Below, piece by piece: positions 16,207 to 24,458 of a stretch of DNA of 64,000 nt. This DNA is from Betaproteobacteria bacterium (lineage in GTDB: Bacteria; Pseudomonadota; Gammaproteobacteria; Burkholderiales; Casimicrobiaceae). Below the pieces are notes generated by a model. That model saw nothing but the letters and a program-made list of their open reading frames with translations, had not been told where the DNA came from and made no database searches. A program made the position numbers and the translations under genes. Positions within the stretch are counted from its first letter, which is position 1, and the number at the start of each line of letters is the position of its first letter. The stretch is taken from the NCBI GenBank assembly GCA_013298765.1, contig JAAFJA010000010.1, positions 62,001 through 126,000 on the forward strand. Direction: 5' to 3'.

Positions 16207-17196
16207 ATGAAAACCCGCTTCATCTCCTTAGTTCGACTGGCCACCTTCCTGGCGCTCATCGGTTCGCTCATCAATGTCTCACACGCGTTGAAGCCCGGCG
16301 AGCGAGTGATCGTTCTCAATTCTGGGGACGGCACCATTTCAATCATTGATCGCGCTACGCGCAAAGTGATGGAAACGCGGCCCGTAGGAAAAGAGCCGCA
16401 TCATTTGGTGACCACGCTTGACGATAGCGAACTGGTGATCGCGAACGCAGCTTCAAATGATCTCGTGTTTCTTGATCCGCTTAGCGGCGAATTGAAGCGG
16501 CGACTCCCGCGCATTATCGATCCGTATCAATTGGGCTATTCGCCCGATGGCAAGTGGTTCGTCTCAGTAAGTTTGCGCCTAGATCGCGTTGATGTTTACG
16601 CGATGCCAAGTTACGAGCTGAAGGCACGGATTCCATTGGCCAAGACGCCAAGCCACGTTGCATTTAGTGCAGACTCAAAATTCGCCTACGTTACGTTGCA
16701 GGATTCAGACGAGCTCGCAGCGATTGACCTCGCCACGCAAAAGGAAACATGGCGAATCAAAATAGGCAAGACTCCCGCTGGCGTCTGGATGAGTCCGCAG
16801 GGCTTGCTCTTTGTGGGCATCATGGGGCGCGATCATATCGATGTGATTGATCCGACGAAGCGTGAAGTCATCAAGAAAATCGTCACCGGAAAAGGCGCGC
16901 ACAACGTGTTTCCGATGGGCAACGGTGAGCATGTGCTGGTGAGCAATCGCGTCGATGGCACGATTGTTAAAGTCGATTACAAAAATTTATCCGTCGTTGG
17001 TAAGCCGATCAAGGTCGGCAGCGGCGTCGATTGCATGGAAGTGTCCGCCGATGGCAAAGAAGTGTGGGCGACAGTGCGCTGGGAGGCGCGCGTCGCGGTA
17101 ATTGACATGACTGGTGCGAAACCAATTGAATACATTCCGGTGGGTCGATCCCCTCATGGTGTTTATTTCAAATCGCATGCGAAACGTGATCGATAG
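16207..17196 (+). CDS. Secreted YVTN-type beta-propeller protein
   Basis: A 329-residue exported protein with an N-terminal signal peptide (MKTRFISLVRLATFLALIGS, cleavage after SHA likely). The mature part has repeated blades of the form (V/I)xN(x)DGTxxxID(x)xTRKV, for example ERVIVLNSGDGTISIIDRAT, and DSDELAAIDLATQKE. This is the YncE/cytochrome D1-like seven-bladed propeller family. Function is usually binding or scaffolding; no heme motif is seen. TAAAAT ends 7 bases before the ATG and no ribosome binding site is visible, so a leaderless message is possible. The gene overlaps the following deacetylase by 20 bp, so the two are probably co-expressed. Confidence 0.85.
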   Translation: MKTRFISLVRLATFLALIGSLINVSHALKPGERVIVLNSGDGTISIIDRATRKVMETRPVGKEPHHLVTTLDDSELVIANAASNDLVFLDPLSGELKRRLPRIIDPYQLGYSPDGKWFVSVSLRLDRVDVYAMPSYELKARIPLAKTPSHVAFSADSKFAYVTLQDSDELAAIDLATQKETWRIKIGKTPAGVWMSPQGLLFVGIMGRDHIDVIDPTKREVIKKIVTGKGAHNVFPMGNGEHVLVSNRVDGTIVKVDYKNLSVVGKPIKVGSGVDCMEVSADGKEVWATVRWEARVAVIDMTGAKPIEYIPVGRSPHGVYFKSHAKRDR

Positions 17197-18004
17197 TCAT
17201 TCGTCGCGTCTACGTGTGCGTGCACGTGCGCGCGTCGCGCTTGCGGGCGCACTCGCCTGCTGCGTCGCGTCCGTCGCCCCCGCGCAAACGAGCTGCAGCG
17301 CCGGAACGCTCTACCTCACCTTTGACACCGGTCACATGGAACCAGCAACACAGATTGCAGACATCCTTGCCAAACATCAGGTGAAGGCGACATTCTTTCT
17401 CGCCAATGAAAAAACTAAATCCGGCGGCTTCACGCTGGACGATCAACAAAAGCCGTTTTGGCAGCGCCTCGCTAAAGAAGGCCACGCGTTTGGATCACAC
17501 ACTTGGGATCATCATTACTTTCGAGGCGATGTCGGCGCAGATCGCGTGAGCTATATCCCGTGGGGGAAGCCCGCGAGCGCAGGGCGCACGCTCGACCGCG
17601 CAGGCGTCTGTGCGGAGCTGAAAAAATCTGAAGCGCGTTTTCGCGACATGGTGGGGCGCGACTATGACGGGCTCTGGCGCGCGCCTGGCGGCAAAACGAC
17701 ACCGCGCGTGCTCGACTTTGCGAAAAGCTGCGGCTACACGCATGTGCACTGGGCTGATGCGGGATTTTTGGGTGATGAATTGCCGAGTGAAACCTACCCC
17801 AACGAATCGCTGGTGAAGCGCGCTGTTGCAAATCTGCATGACGGCGACATCATCATGGCGCATCTAGGCATTTGGTCGCGCAAAGATCCGTATTGGCCGA
17901 TGCTTGATCCGCTGATTACGCAACTCAAAGCGAAGGGATTTTGCTTCGCAACGTTGAAGGATGCGAAGTTGGGGAGCGGGATTAACCAGCGCGTCTCTCG
18001 GTAG
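17177..18004 (+). CDS. Polysaccharide deacetylase-type exported protein
   Basis: A 275-residue protein. ATG 17177 overlaps the end of the propeller gene and gives a proper signal peptide (arginine-rich start, then VALAGALACCVASVAPAQ). A longer frame from 17114 would hide it. The NodB fold is shown by LYLTFDTGHMEPATQ, FFLANEK, GSHTWDHHYF (the metal-binding H-x3-H site), WRAPGGK and HVHWADAGF. Motif 1 reads TFDTGH rather than TFDDGP: the catalytic first Asp is kept but the second, a metal ligand in the family, is Thr. Activity on a glycan may therefore be altered. It is probably a periplasmic partner of the propeller protein. Confidence 0.85.
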   Translation: MRNVIDSHSSRLRVRARARVALAGALACCVASVAPAQTSCSAGTLYLTFDTGHMEPATQIADILAKHQVKATFFLANEKTKSGGFTLDDQQKPFWQRLAKEGHAFGSHTWDHHYFRGDVGADRVSYIPWGKPASAGRTLDRAGVCAELKKSEARFRDMVGRDYDGLWRAPGGKTTPRVLDFAKSCGYTHVHWADAGFLGDELPSETYPNESLVKRAVANLHDGDIIMAHLGIWSRKDPYWPMLDPLITQLKAKGFCFATLKDAKLGSGINQRVSR

Positions 18005-18030
18005 CCTCGAGCGCGACGTGGTTTCACGAG

Positions 18031-18146
18031 GTAGGCCACGACTTGGCGTCGCTCCGGTTGTAGGCGACGACTTGGCGTCGCTCCGGTTGTAGGCGACGAC
18101 TTGGCGTCGCTCGGGGATGAGGAAGCGCGGCCAAGTCCGCGCCTAC
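18031..18146. repeat. Three tandem 29-bp hairpin repeats plus one inverted relative
   Basis: Three units of 29 bp start at 18031, 18060 and 18089. Units 2 and 3 contain a perfect stem GCGACG-ACTTGG-CGTCGC. At 18125-18146 a reverse-complement relative reads on the minus strand as GTAGGCGCGG-ACTTGG-type, with stem GCGCGG/CCGCGC. The stem differs but pairing is kept (compensatory changes) and the ACTTGG loop is conserved. This marks a REP-like palindromic family. It fills the gap between the deacetylase and hydroxylase genes. Confidence 0.8.
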
Positions 18147-18155
18147 AATCTGCAC

Positions 18156-19094
18156 ATGGAATTCGCGTTTCAAGGCTTTGAAAGCATCGTCGGCTGGCTC
18201 TTCGTAAATGCCGTGCAGCCGCTGCTCTTTTCGCTCGACCTGATGTCTTGGAGCGAGCGAGCATTCGATGCGACCGCGTTTTTCGTGGGCGGTGCGCTCT
18301 CGATTGTCGCAACCGCGCTCATTTGCTTGCCACTCGAACGCCTCGCACCCGCGCAGCACGTGAGCACGCGCACGAACGTGCGCACCGACATCGCCTACAC
18401 GCTGGTGAACAAACTCGGTCTATTGCCACTCTTGTCGTTTGGCTTGTTGCTCGCTCTCTTTACACCGGTCGATGCGTGGTTGCGACTACATGGCTTCGCT
18501 CCGTTCTCGCTCGAAGACGTGGCCCCGATGCTCGCGGCGCTCCCACTGGTCAGTGTGCTGCTCTACGTGCTCGTGATCGACTTCTTCGAGTACTGGCGGC
18601 ATCGCTTGCAACATCGAATTCACTGGTGGTGGCAACTCCATGCGCTTCACCACGCACAGCGCGACATGACGTTTTGGACGGATGACCGCAATCACATTCT
18701 TGATGAACTGATCGCCGCATTTTGGCTGGCAACCATCGCGCTCTTGATGGGTGTGCCGCCCGCACAGTTTCCATTGGTGATCTTCGCGACGAAGTTCATC
18801 GAATCACTTTCGCATGCGAATCTGCGATGGAATTTCGGGCCGCTCAAATACGTACTGGTGAGTCCGCAGTTTCATCGCGTGCATCACGCTATTGGGATTG
18901 GCCACGAAGGGGCACGCCAAGGCGTAAATTTTGCCGTGATGTTCTCGTTTTGGGATAAGCTTTTCGGTACGGCGGATTTCCGCGACGAATATCCGGCCAC
19001 CGGAATTCGCGATCAAACCACAGGCCGCGATTACGGCATGACATTTTGGGAGACACAATGGCTCGGTTTCAAACGACTTTTCAATCGCGCGTAG
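18156..19094 (+). CDS. Sterol desaturase / fatty acid hydroxylase family protein
   Basis: A 312-residue integral membrane protein. ATG 18156 is preferred, because the longer frame from 18117 translates the repeat element upstream. There are about four hydrophobic helices, and the family's histidine clusters that bind a di-iron centre are present: HRLQHRIHWWWQLHALHH, DDRNHILDE and HRVHHAIGIGHEG. Such enzymes hydroxylate or desaturate lipids using O2. The substrate in this group of bacterial homologues is unknown. The following lipoprotein gene starts inside its 3-prime end (37-bp overlap), so the two are probably one transcript. Confidence 0.9.
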   Translation: MEFAFQGFESIVGWLFVNAVQPLLFSLDLMSWSERAFDATAFFVGGALSIVATALICLPLERLAPAQHVSTRTNVRTDIAYTLVNKLGLLPLLSFGLLLALFTPVDAWLRLHGFAPFSLEDVAPMLAALPLVSVLLYVLVIDFFEYWRHRLQHRIHWWWQLHALHHAQRDMTFWTDDRNHILDELIAAFWLATIALLMGVPPAQFPLVIFATKFIESLSHANLRWNFGPLKYVLVSPQFHRVHHAIGIGHEGARQGVNFAVMFSFWDKLFGTADFRDEYPATGIRDQTTGRDYGMTFWETQWLGFKRLFNRA

Positions 19095-19423
19095 TTCCTT
19101 TCGGCGTGCTGCTGGCGACGACGGTCGCGCTGTCAAGCTGCGCCTCGATGGTGGAAGATCAGAAGCGTGCTGCGCTGGATCGTAAGTGCCAAGAACGCGT
19201 GGTGCGGATGTTGAATACCGTGTCGCCCATTGTGAACGAAACCGATATTCCGAAAAAGTTTTGCGGCTGTTTTGCGAGCAAGGTTGATCTCGCAAAGATT
19301 GAGGGCGACATTGATGCCGTCAAAGAAATCGGCCTCAACCCCGAAACGCTCCGATTCGTGACCGAGCACATTCCAAACATTCGGACCTGCGCGAAAGAAA
19401 CAGGGCTCTGGAAAGGCTTATAA
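19058..19423 (+). CDS. Small lipoprotein, unknown function
   Basis: A 121-residue protein from ATG 19058; an ATG at 19046 is 4 codons longer. A basic start is followed by the hydrophobic stretch PFGVLLATTVALSSC with a lipobox LSSC, so the mature protein is probably anchored by a lipidated cysteine. The mature part contains four further cysteines (RKC, FCGCF, RTC) that could form disulfides. No known domain is recognised. The gene overlaps the hydroxylase gene by 37 bp and is followed by two palindromes before the convergent SCO gene. Confidence 0.7.
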   Translation: MARFQTTFQSRVVPFGVLLATTVALSSCASMVEDQKRAALDRKCQERVVRMLNTVSPIVNETDIPKKFCGCFASKVDLAKIEGDIDAVKEIGLNPETLRFVTEHIPNIRTCAKETGLWKGL

Positions 19424-19432
19424 CCTTTTTAC

Positions 19433-19459
19433 GCTAGCCCTGATTAATTGAGGGTTAGC
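19433..19459 (+). terminator. Palindrome, likely terminator after the lipoprotein gene
   Basis: GCTAGCCCT and AGGGTTAGC form a 9-bp stem with one G-T pair and a 9-base A/T-rich loop, followed 7 bases later by a run of six T. It lies 10 bp after the lipoprotein stop. Nearly the same arms occur at 56709-56733, so it also belongs to a small repeat family. Confidence 0.5.
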
Positions 19460-19502
19460 AACTCGTTTTTTCTATCTTGATTTAACGTTAGAGCGTAAAT
19501 CT

Positions 19503-19521
19503 GGCCCAATTGAGTTGGGCC
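19503..19521. terminator. GGCCCAA/TTGGGCC hairpin between convergent genes
   Basis: A perfect 7-bp stem with loop TTGAG lies between the convergent lipoprotein and SCO genes, 19 bp from the SCO stop. There is no strong T-run on either side, so termination is possible but not proven. Confidence 0.45.
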
Positions 19522-19539
19522 TTCAATGAGAGATTTGTG

Positions 19540-20142
19540 CTAACTGCGAACCAGCGTAGTGAGATCTTTCGCTATGACGTCGGCGCCCGCTTCGTGACGA
19601 ATCATCAATCGAATGCGTCCCTCTTTGTCAAAGGCGTACATCTGCGTGGAATGATCCACTAAGTAGGTGAATTCGTCTTTCACTTGCGCTTTTTGATAGA
19701 TGATTTTCCAATCTTTAGCGACTGCCGCAGTCGCCTCTTCGCTGCCGTAGAGCGCTTTGAAATTGGGATTGAAGGCTGCGACGTACTTCGCAAGCTCTTC
19801 CGGCTTGTCGCGCTTTGGATCAACCGTCACGAACACCACTTCGACGCGCTTTGCGTCCTCAGGTGTCATTTTCGTGAGCGCCGTATTGAGCGTTGTCATC
19901 GTCGTCGGACAATAGTCCGGGCAAAACATGTAGCCGAAGAAAAAGACGGTGACTTTGCCCTTGAACGAGTCAAGCGTGCGCGGCTCCTTCGTTGCTGCAT
20001 CGTTGAGCGATAGCGACTTCGCGAAGGACGCGCCCGTAATATCAGTCGCGTTGAACTTGAGCGCAGGTTTGTCGGACGAAGGCGAGCACGCAGCCAACAG
20101 AACGACGAGGCAGCTCACCAAAAAAATACGCACGTTTCTCAC
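19540..20142 (-). CDS. SCO1/SenC copper chaperone lipoprotein
   Basis: A 200-residue protein. The signal sequence ends in lipobox LAAC (cysteine 19), so it is probably membrane-anchored and periplasmic. The thioredoxin-like SCO domain has the copper-binding FCPDYCP motif (C74, C78) and the third ligand H164 in LVDHSTQMY. SCO proteins deliver copper and control thiols in the CuA site of cytochrome c oxidase. It is the third gene after an HMA-MauE fusion and a PCuAC chaperone on the same strand. Together they look like a copper delivery set. Confidence 0.95.
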   Translation of the reverse strand: MRNVRIFLVSCLVVLLAACSPSSDKPALKFNATDITGASFAKSLSLNDAATKEPRTLDSFKGKVTVFFFGYMFCPDYCPTTMTTLNTALTKMTPEDAKRVEVVFVTVDPKRDKPEELAKYVAAFNPNFKALYGSEEATAAVAKDWKIIYQKAQVKDEFTYLVDHSTQMYAFDKEGRIRLMIRHEAGADVIAKDLTTLVRS

Positions 20143-20254
20143 TCCAGCGGGGAACGGTAGGCTCCCCTGTTCCCGTCAATTGCGACACACACCAAATGCG
20201 GGCGAGCACAATGCGCTCGCCACACGACTTTGCTCAATCCTGCGAGCAGAAATG

Positions 20255-20719
20255 TTAGTGCTTGTGCCCCGAGTGATCATGCGCGCCTGGCTTCTCGGCA
20301 GTAACGGTAACTTTCACCTCGCCTGCCTTTTCAAACTTGAGTGTGAGCGGAAAGGTCGTGCCATCCTTGAGGCCGTCTTTCAAGCCAATCAACATGATGT
20401 GAAGGCCGCCCGGCTTCAATTCGAGTTTGCCGTTCGCTGGCACGTCGAGCGACTTGATTTCGCGCATTTTCATCACACCGGCTTCAGTGATCATCGTGTG
20501 AATCTGAATCTCACGCGCAACGTCGCCTGCGACGCCGACCAATTTGTCCGCGCTACCCTTGTTTTCGACACTGAAGAAGGCTGCGGAATTCTTCACAGCA
20601 CCAGGGGTTGCGCGCGCCCAGGGATGCGCAATGGTGAGATTGCCCACCTTGACATCCGGGCCAGCGAACGCCGCAGCGCTGAGCGCGAGAGCGGATAAAA
20701 CTGTGAGAACGTGTTTCAT
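20255..20719 (-). CDS. PCu(A)C periplasmic copper chaperone
   Basis: A 154-residue protein with a cleavable signal peptide (LTVLSALALSAAAFA). The copper site is complete: H74-x10-M85-x21-H107-x-M109, exactly the family spacing. The C-terminus is histidine-rich (AHDHSGHKH) and may bind extra copper. PCuAC carries Cu(I) in the periplasm and works with SCO in building CuA of the terminal oxidase. It lies 112 bp before the SCO gene and 84 bp after the HMA-MauE gene. Confidence 0.95.
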   Translation of the reverse strand: MKHVLTVLSALALSAAAFAGPDVKVGNLTIAHPWARATPGAVKNSAAFFSVENKGSADKLVGVAGDVAREIQIHTMITEAGVMKMREIKSLDVPANGKLELKPGGLHIMLIGLKDGLKDGTTFPLTLKFEKAGEVKVTVTAEKPGAHDHSGHKH

Positions 20720-20803
20720 AGAATGTATTTCAGAGAATCAAAACAAAAAGGAAGCTGCCTGTATTTTTGCAGACGAACAAGGAAGAATTTCAGCGGCAGT
20801 CAA

Positions 20804-21529
20804 TCAAGGCAGGAGCATGATTCCCGCCATCAAGGCCATCGATACGTTTTGGATTAACGTAGCCTTCGACATCGGCAATCGAAAAACGGTTCCGAGGCAG
20901 GCACATTCAAGCAACTGGCGCTTCCTGAGCGCGGTTAACACGCCTGCTGCGGAAATCAACATGAGCGCTAGTGCGATGGCGTTGGTGAGCATCGGGCTCC
21001 ACCGGCTGAGGTACGCCACGCCGAGCGCAAGCTCGATGAACGGGTAGGCATAGGCGTAGGCATTTGAGCGAGCGGCGATCACGTCGTAGCCGCGAAACGC
21101 GTTTGCGAACGCTTTTACGTTCAGAAGTTTGAAAAAAGCGAAAACGAGGAAAAACCCGGCCATAAAGTCGCTCATCCACTCATGCCAGGCCCGACCAGGT
21201 AACCTCAAATGAATGAGGAGCGTCGCGCCTAAAAGGAAGGCAACGATCAGAACGAGCGGCTTATAGGTCGCGAACCAGCCTTCTGATTCATTGCCATAAA
21301 ACATTGGGGCAAGCGAAGCATTTCCTTCCCAAGCGAGTTCATATTTTCCTGCACCGGCCGCCGCGATGCTTAAGACTTCCAGCGTTGCATCTTTATCAGG
21401 GTTGCGAAGCACTGCCCGTGGCGGCTCAAGCGTGACTTGAACTTGCTGCGCGAAGGGCGTGAGCGCGCGAGTGAGCCGGTTCACGCACGTTGCGCAACGC
21501 ATGCCAGTAATCGTAAGGACTTTGTCCAT
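20804..21529 (-). CDS. HMA domain fused to MauE/DoxX-like membrane protein
   Basis: A 241-residue protein. Residues 1-70 are a heavy-metal-associated domain with the GMRCATC copper site (C12, C15). After a linker and a short hydrophobic segment near residue 90, four helices follow that match the MauE/DoxX redox-associated membrane family, ending in ECACLGTVFRLPMSKATLIQN with a conserved cysteine pair. The fusion suggests passing copper or electrons between cytosol and periplasm. It heads the operon with PCuAC and SCO. The order implies a role in copper supply to oxidase, which is inferred. Confidence 0.82.
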   Translation of the reverse strand: MDKVLTITGMRCATCVNRLTRALTPFAQQVQVTLEPPRAVLRNPDKDATLEVLSIAAAGAGKYELAWEGNASLAPMFYGNESEGWFATYKPLVLIVAFLLGATLLIHLRLPGRAWHEWMSDFMAGFFLVFAFFKLLNVKAFANAFRGYDVIAARSNAYAYAYPFIELALGVAYLSRWSPMLTNAIALALMLISAAGVLTALRKRQLLECACLGTVFRLPMSKATLIQNVSMALMAGIMLLP

Positions 21530-21651
21530 CGCGACATTTTCTACGATCAGGCGATGGCCCTCTCCTTAAGCGCCCCCGCCAGCGCGCGCCACGCTCGAAA
21601 AATTGGCAGCGACACGGTCGTTGCACCGAGCCCTGTGTGAAGCGCGGGACG

Positions 21652-24450
21652 CTACTGAGTTTGTTCGACAAACACCGCGACGCTGCGGGCGGGAATTTCA
21701 AACCTTCCGAGGGAGGAATCAAAGCGCGCGCCGTCCCGAACGCGTTGGTCACCCGCGTCCGGGCGTGCCTGCACCGGATGCAGGCGAAGTTTGCTCGAAA
21801 TCAGGCTCGCCTCGTCGATCCGTTGCGCAACCTTGTCCACATTGATCAGATAAACAATTCGCCTGAAATTAGCGCCGTCAAATCCGCGACCGTCGAGTTC
21901 AGCAGCGATGACGGTCGCCACTTGTTGCGGACCGACATTAAAGAAGCGAAGACGTCGCTTGATTTCATCCGCACTTCTTAAGCGAAAGAGCGTGGAACTC
22001 TGACGAATCGCGAGCAAGTCGCGTGTCACAGCCAAAGTCCACGCGATCTCCGCGGGTGTCGGTTTGATCTTTTCATTCAGCAAGCGCGGCGCGATGATCG
22101 GCCACTTCTCACCGTTGTCATCTTTACGCGGCAAGCCGCTCGCGAAGCCGTTGTCTTGCAGCGTCCAGTCAATCCGGTTAAACCAATCGCCAGAGTCGTA
22201 GCTATTCCGATCCATCGACTTGCTGCGAAGGATCTCGATGCCAGCGTGGTAATACGCGATTCCCTGAGAAAGAGCCGTGAGGCCAATGCCGAGCACCTGC
22301 GCGCGGGCGCGCTCCTCGCGCGTAGCCGTGAGCGGCATCTTGTACACGTTGAAATCAAAGAGCGTTTCGTTGTCGTGATTCTCGACGTAGTTCACCACCT
22401 CACCCGGTTGCGATACGTAGCCCGCAGGTGAGCTGTGGTACTTGATCTCATCAAGACGCTTCATCGAACCGTCAAACGTGGTCATCGTGTAATCACGAAT
22501 CGAGCCTGCCATGCCAACTCGAATCATGTCAGCGGTTTGCATCAAGCGCTGTTTTGCGGCGTCGTCGATCACCGTTGCTGCGTTCGCTTCGTTCTGATCG
22601 TAAACAAGACCATTCAAATAGCCTTGGTTTCTCACGAGCCCCGTCGCATCGTCGCCATAGCCACCGCCACGCGCGGCGTCACGCATGCGATCCGTGAAGG
22701 TGGCGATGCCGGTGCCGTTCAAGGAAAGTTGCGAGGCCTGGACAAAACGCTTGCCGTTTTCGACCTCGCCAAAGTTCCAGCCTTCGCCTAAGAATTGAAT
22801 TTCGCGACTCAAGGCTTTAGTGAGCCGTGCCTGCATCCGCTCCATCGCGGCGCGCGGTTGATGTCCCATCAAATCAAAGCGAAACGAGTCAATGCGATAG
22901 TGTTGTGCCCAGAGCAACACCGAATCGCTCATGAGTTTTTCCATCATGCGATGTTCTGTCGCCGTGTTGTCGCAACAGGTTGACGTTTCTACTTTTCCTT
23001 CGGCGTTCAAGCGATAGTAGTAGCCGGGAACGATGCGGTCGAGCACCGATTTCTCGTTCTGCCCCGATGCGCTCATGTGGTTGTAGACCACATCCATGCC
23101 GACACGAAGCCCGACTTCATTCAGCGCTTGCACCATTTCGCGAAACTCGCGGACGCGCACGCGGGCGTCGTCCGCATCGGTGGCGTAGCTGCCCTCTGGC
23201 GCGTTGAAGTGAAACGGATCGTAGCCCCAGTTAAAGCAATCGCGATCACGCACCTCGCTGATCGCCGCCTGTTGCGTTTCGCCCGCAGCGGTGCCGCTGA
23301 TCTTCGGCGTTACACAACCGCGCTCGGGAACGGTTGCGATATCGAACACGGGCAGCAAGTGCACGTCGGTCATCCCCGCTTTTGACAGCGCTCTTAAGTG
23401 TTGCATGCCGCGCGATTTCTTTTGCGTAAACGCCGTGTATTTGCCACGCAGATTCACGGGAACCGTTGTGTCGCTCGCCGAAAAGTCACGCACATGCAGT
23501 TCGTAAATCGACATATCGACCGAGTGCTTCACCCGCGCTCGCGCACGGTGCGCAGCGGAGCTTCTATATCCGGAGCTTCGATCCCAGCCCTTCGGCTTCA
23601 ATGCTGCATCATCGAGATTGAGCGCGGCGCTTCGCTTGGAATCCGCAGAAAGACTGATTGAGTAAGGATCCGTGACACGATTGCGAACCACACCGACGCC
23701 ATTCACCCACACGTCTACCAGATACGTGTAGTACATCACTTGCTGCCGGGCGGTGGCTGAGACGACAGCCGACCATGCACCGGCCTGCTCATCGCGGAGC
23801 ATCGAATGCGCAGCGCGCGCGCGCGAGTTCGGCGAATCGAAGACGCACACGTGAACGCGCTTAGCGGTCGGCGCCCAGAGTCGAAATGACACTTGATCAC
23901 GTGAAATCGTCGCGCCGAGATCGCCCAGTCGTTCAGCACTCGCGAAGCGATCATCGAGGAGCCCCGGAAGCTGCACGGTGGTGGTATCGATGAGCTTGCC
24001 GTCACCGTCCTCTCGCACGATGATCGTTTGTCCGCGAAGCACCGCATCCATTTGCGCCACGTCGGCGGGTGTCACGTTGAGGAGGGCACCGCGCTCGAGG
24101 TACTTAAATCGTTCGGCAATCGCCGAAGGTAATTCACCGTTTCGTTGTGTGAGTTCGATGCGCTGATCGAAGCCTGTAACGCGTACACCCTTTTGTGCAC
24201 TGAGCGCACCGTCTCGCGAGCTGTAGAGCGCGAAACGCGAATCGCCGGCCTCAACGCGCGGCCACTGGATGATCTCGGAAGACAACCAAATCGCACGCGC
24301 GTCGGTGATGGATTGCTTCGCGGATGCAAGCGTGGTCGCGTGGGTTGATGCGTTGCAGGCATCGATCGCAGACGATGTTGACGCAGCAAAGATCGTGTGG
24401 GCGAAGGTCAGCCCACAGAAGAAAATCAAATCGGTTCGGATTGCAAACAT
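21652..24450 (-). CDS. pulA: Pullulanase-type alpha-1,6-glucosidase (GH13)
   Basis: A 932-residue exported enzyme. ATG 24450, preceded by GAGAGAAG, gives a signal peptide (LIFFCGLTFAHTIFA); the longer frame to 24543 translates repeat DNA. An N-terminal region of about 180 residues precedes a CBM48-like domain (VSFRLWAPTAKRVHVCVFD) and the GH13 barrel: VYNHMSASG, then FRFDLMGH with the nucleophile Asp, FLGEGWNFGE with the acid/base Glu, and YVENHDNETLFD. The C-terminus fits the pullulanase-type DUF3372 domain. It cuts alpha-1,6 branches of pullulan or limit dextrin in the periplasm or outside. It is the last gene of the glgP-glgB-glgX-malQ-pulA set, but its leader lies in repeat element A. Confidence 0.93.
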   Translation of the reverse strand: MFAIRTDLIFFCGLTFAHTIFAASTSSAIDACNASTHATTLASAKQSITDARAIWLSSEIIQWPRVEAGDSRFALYSSRDGALSAQKGVRVTGFDQRIELTQRNGELPSAIAERFKYLERGALLNVTPADVAQMDAVLRGQTIIVREDGDGKLIDTTTVQLPGLLDDRFASAERLGDLGATISRDQVSFRLWAPTAKRVHVCVFDSPNSRARAAHSMLRDEQAGAWSAVVSATARQQVMYYTYLVDVWVNGVGVVRNRVTDPYSISLSADSKRSAALNLDDAALKPKGWDRSSGYRSSAAHRARARVKHSVDMSIYELHVRDFSASDTTVPVNLRGKYTAFTQKKSRGMQHLRALSKAGMTDVHLLPVFDIATVPERGCVTPKISGTAAGETQQAAISEVRDRDCFNWGYDPFHFNAPEGSYATDADDARVRVREFREMVQALNEVGLRVGMDVVYNHMSASGQNEKSVLDRIVPGYYYRLNAEGKVETSTCCDNTATEHRMMEKLMSDSVLLWAQHYRIDSFRFDLMGHQPRAAMERMQARLTKALSREIQFLGEGWNFGEVENGKRFVQASQLSLNGTGIATFTDRMRDAARGGGYGDDATGLVRNQGYLNGLVYDQNEANAATVIDDAAKQRLMQTADMIRVGMAGSIRDYTMTTFDGSMKRLDEIKYHSSPAGYVSQPGEVVNYVENHDNETLFDFNVYKMPLTATREERARAQVLGIGLTALSQGIAYYHAGIEILRSKSMDRNSYDSGDWFNRIDWTLQDNGFASGLPRKDDNGEKWPIIAPRLLNEKIKPTPAEIAWTLAVTRDLLAIRQSSTLFRLRSADEIKRRLRFFNVGPQQVATVIAAELDGRGFDGANFRRIVYLINVDKVAQRIDEASLISSKLRLHPVQARPDAGDQRVRDGARFDSSLGRFEIPARSVAVFVEQTQ

Positions 24451-24458
24451 CTTCTCTC

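Noticed and set aside
18031-18117. Three direct 29-bp repeats as a possible CRISPR array
   Set aside because: The repeats abut with no spacers, contain a hairpin typical of REP DNA, and no cas genes are near.
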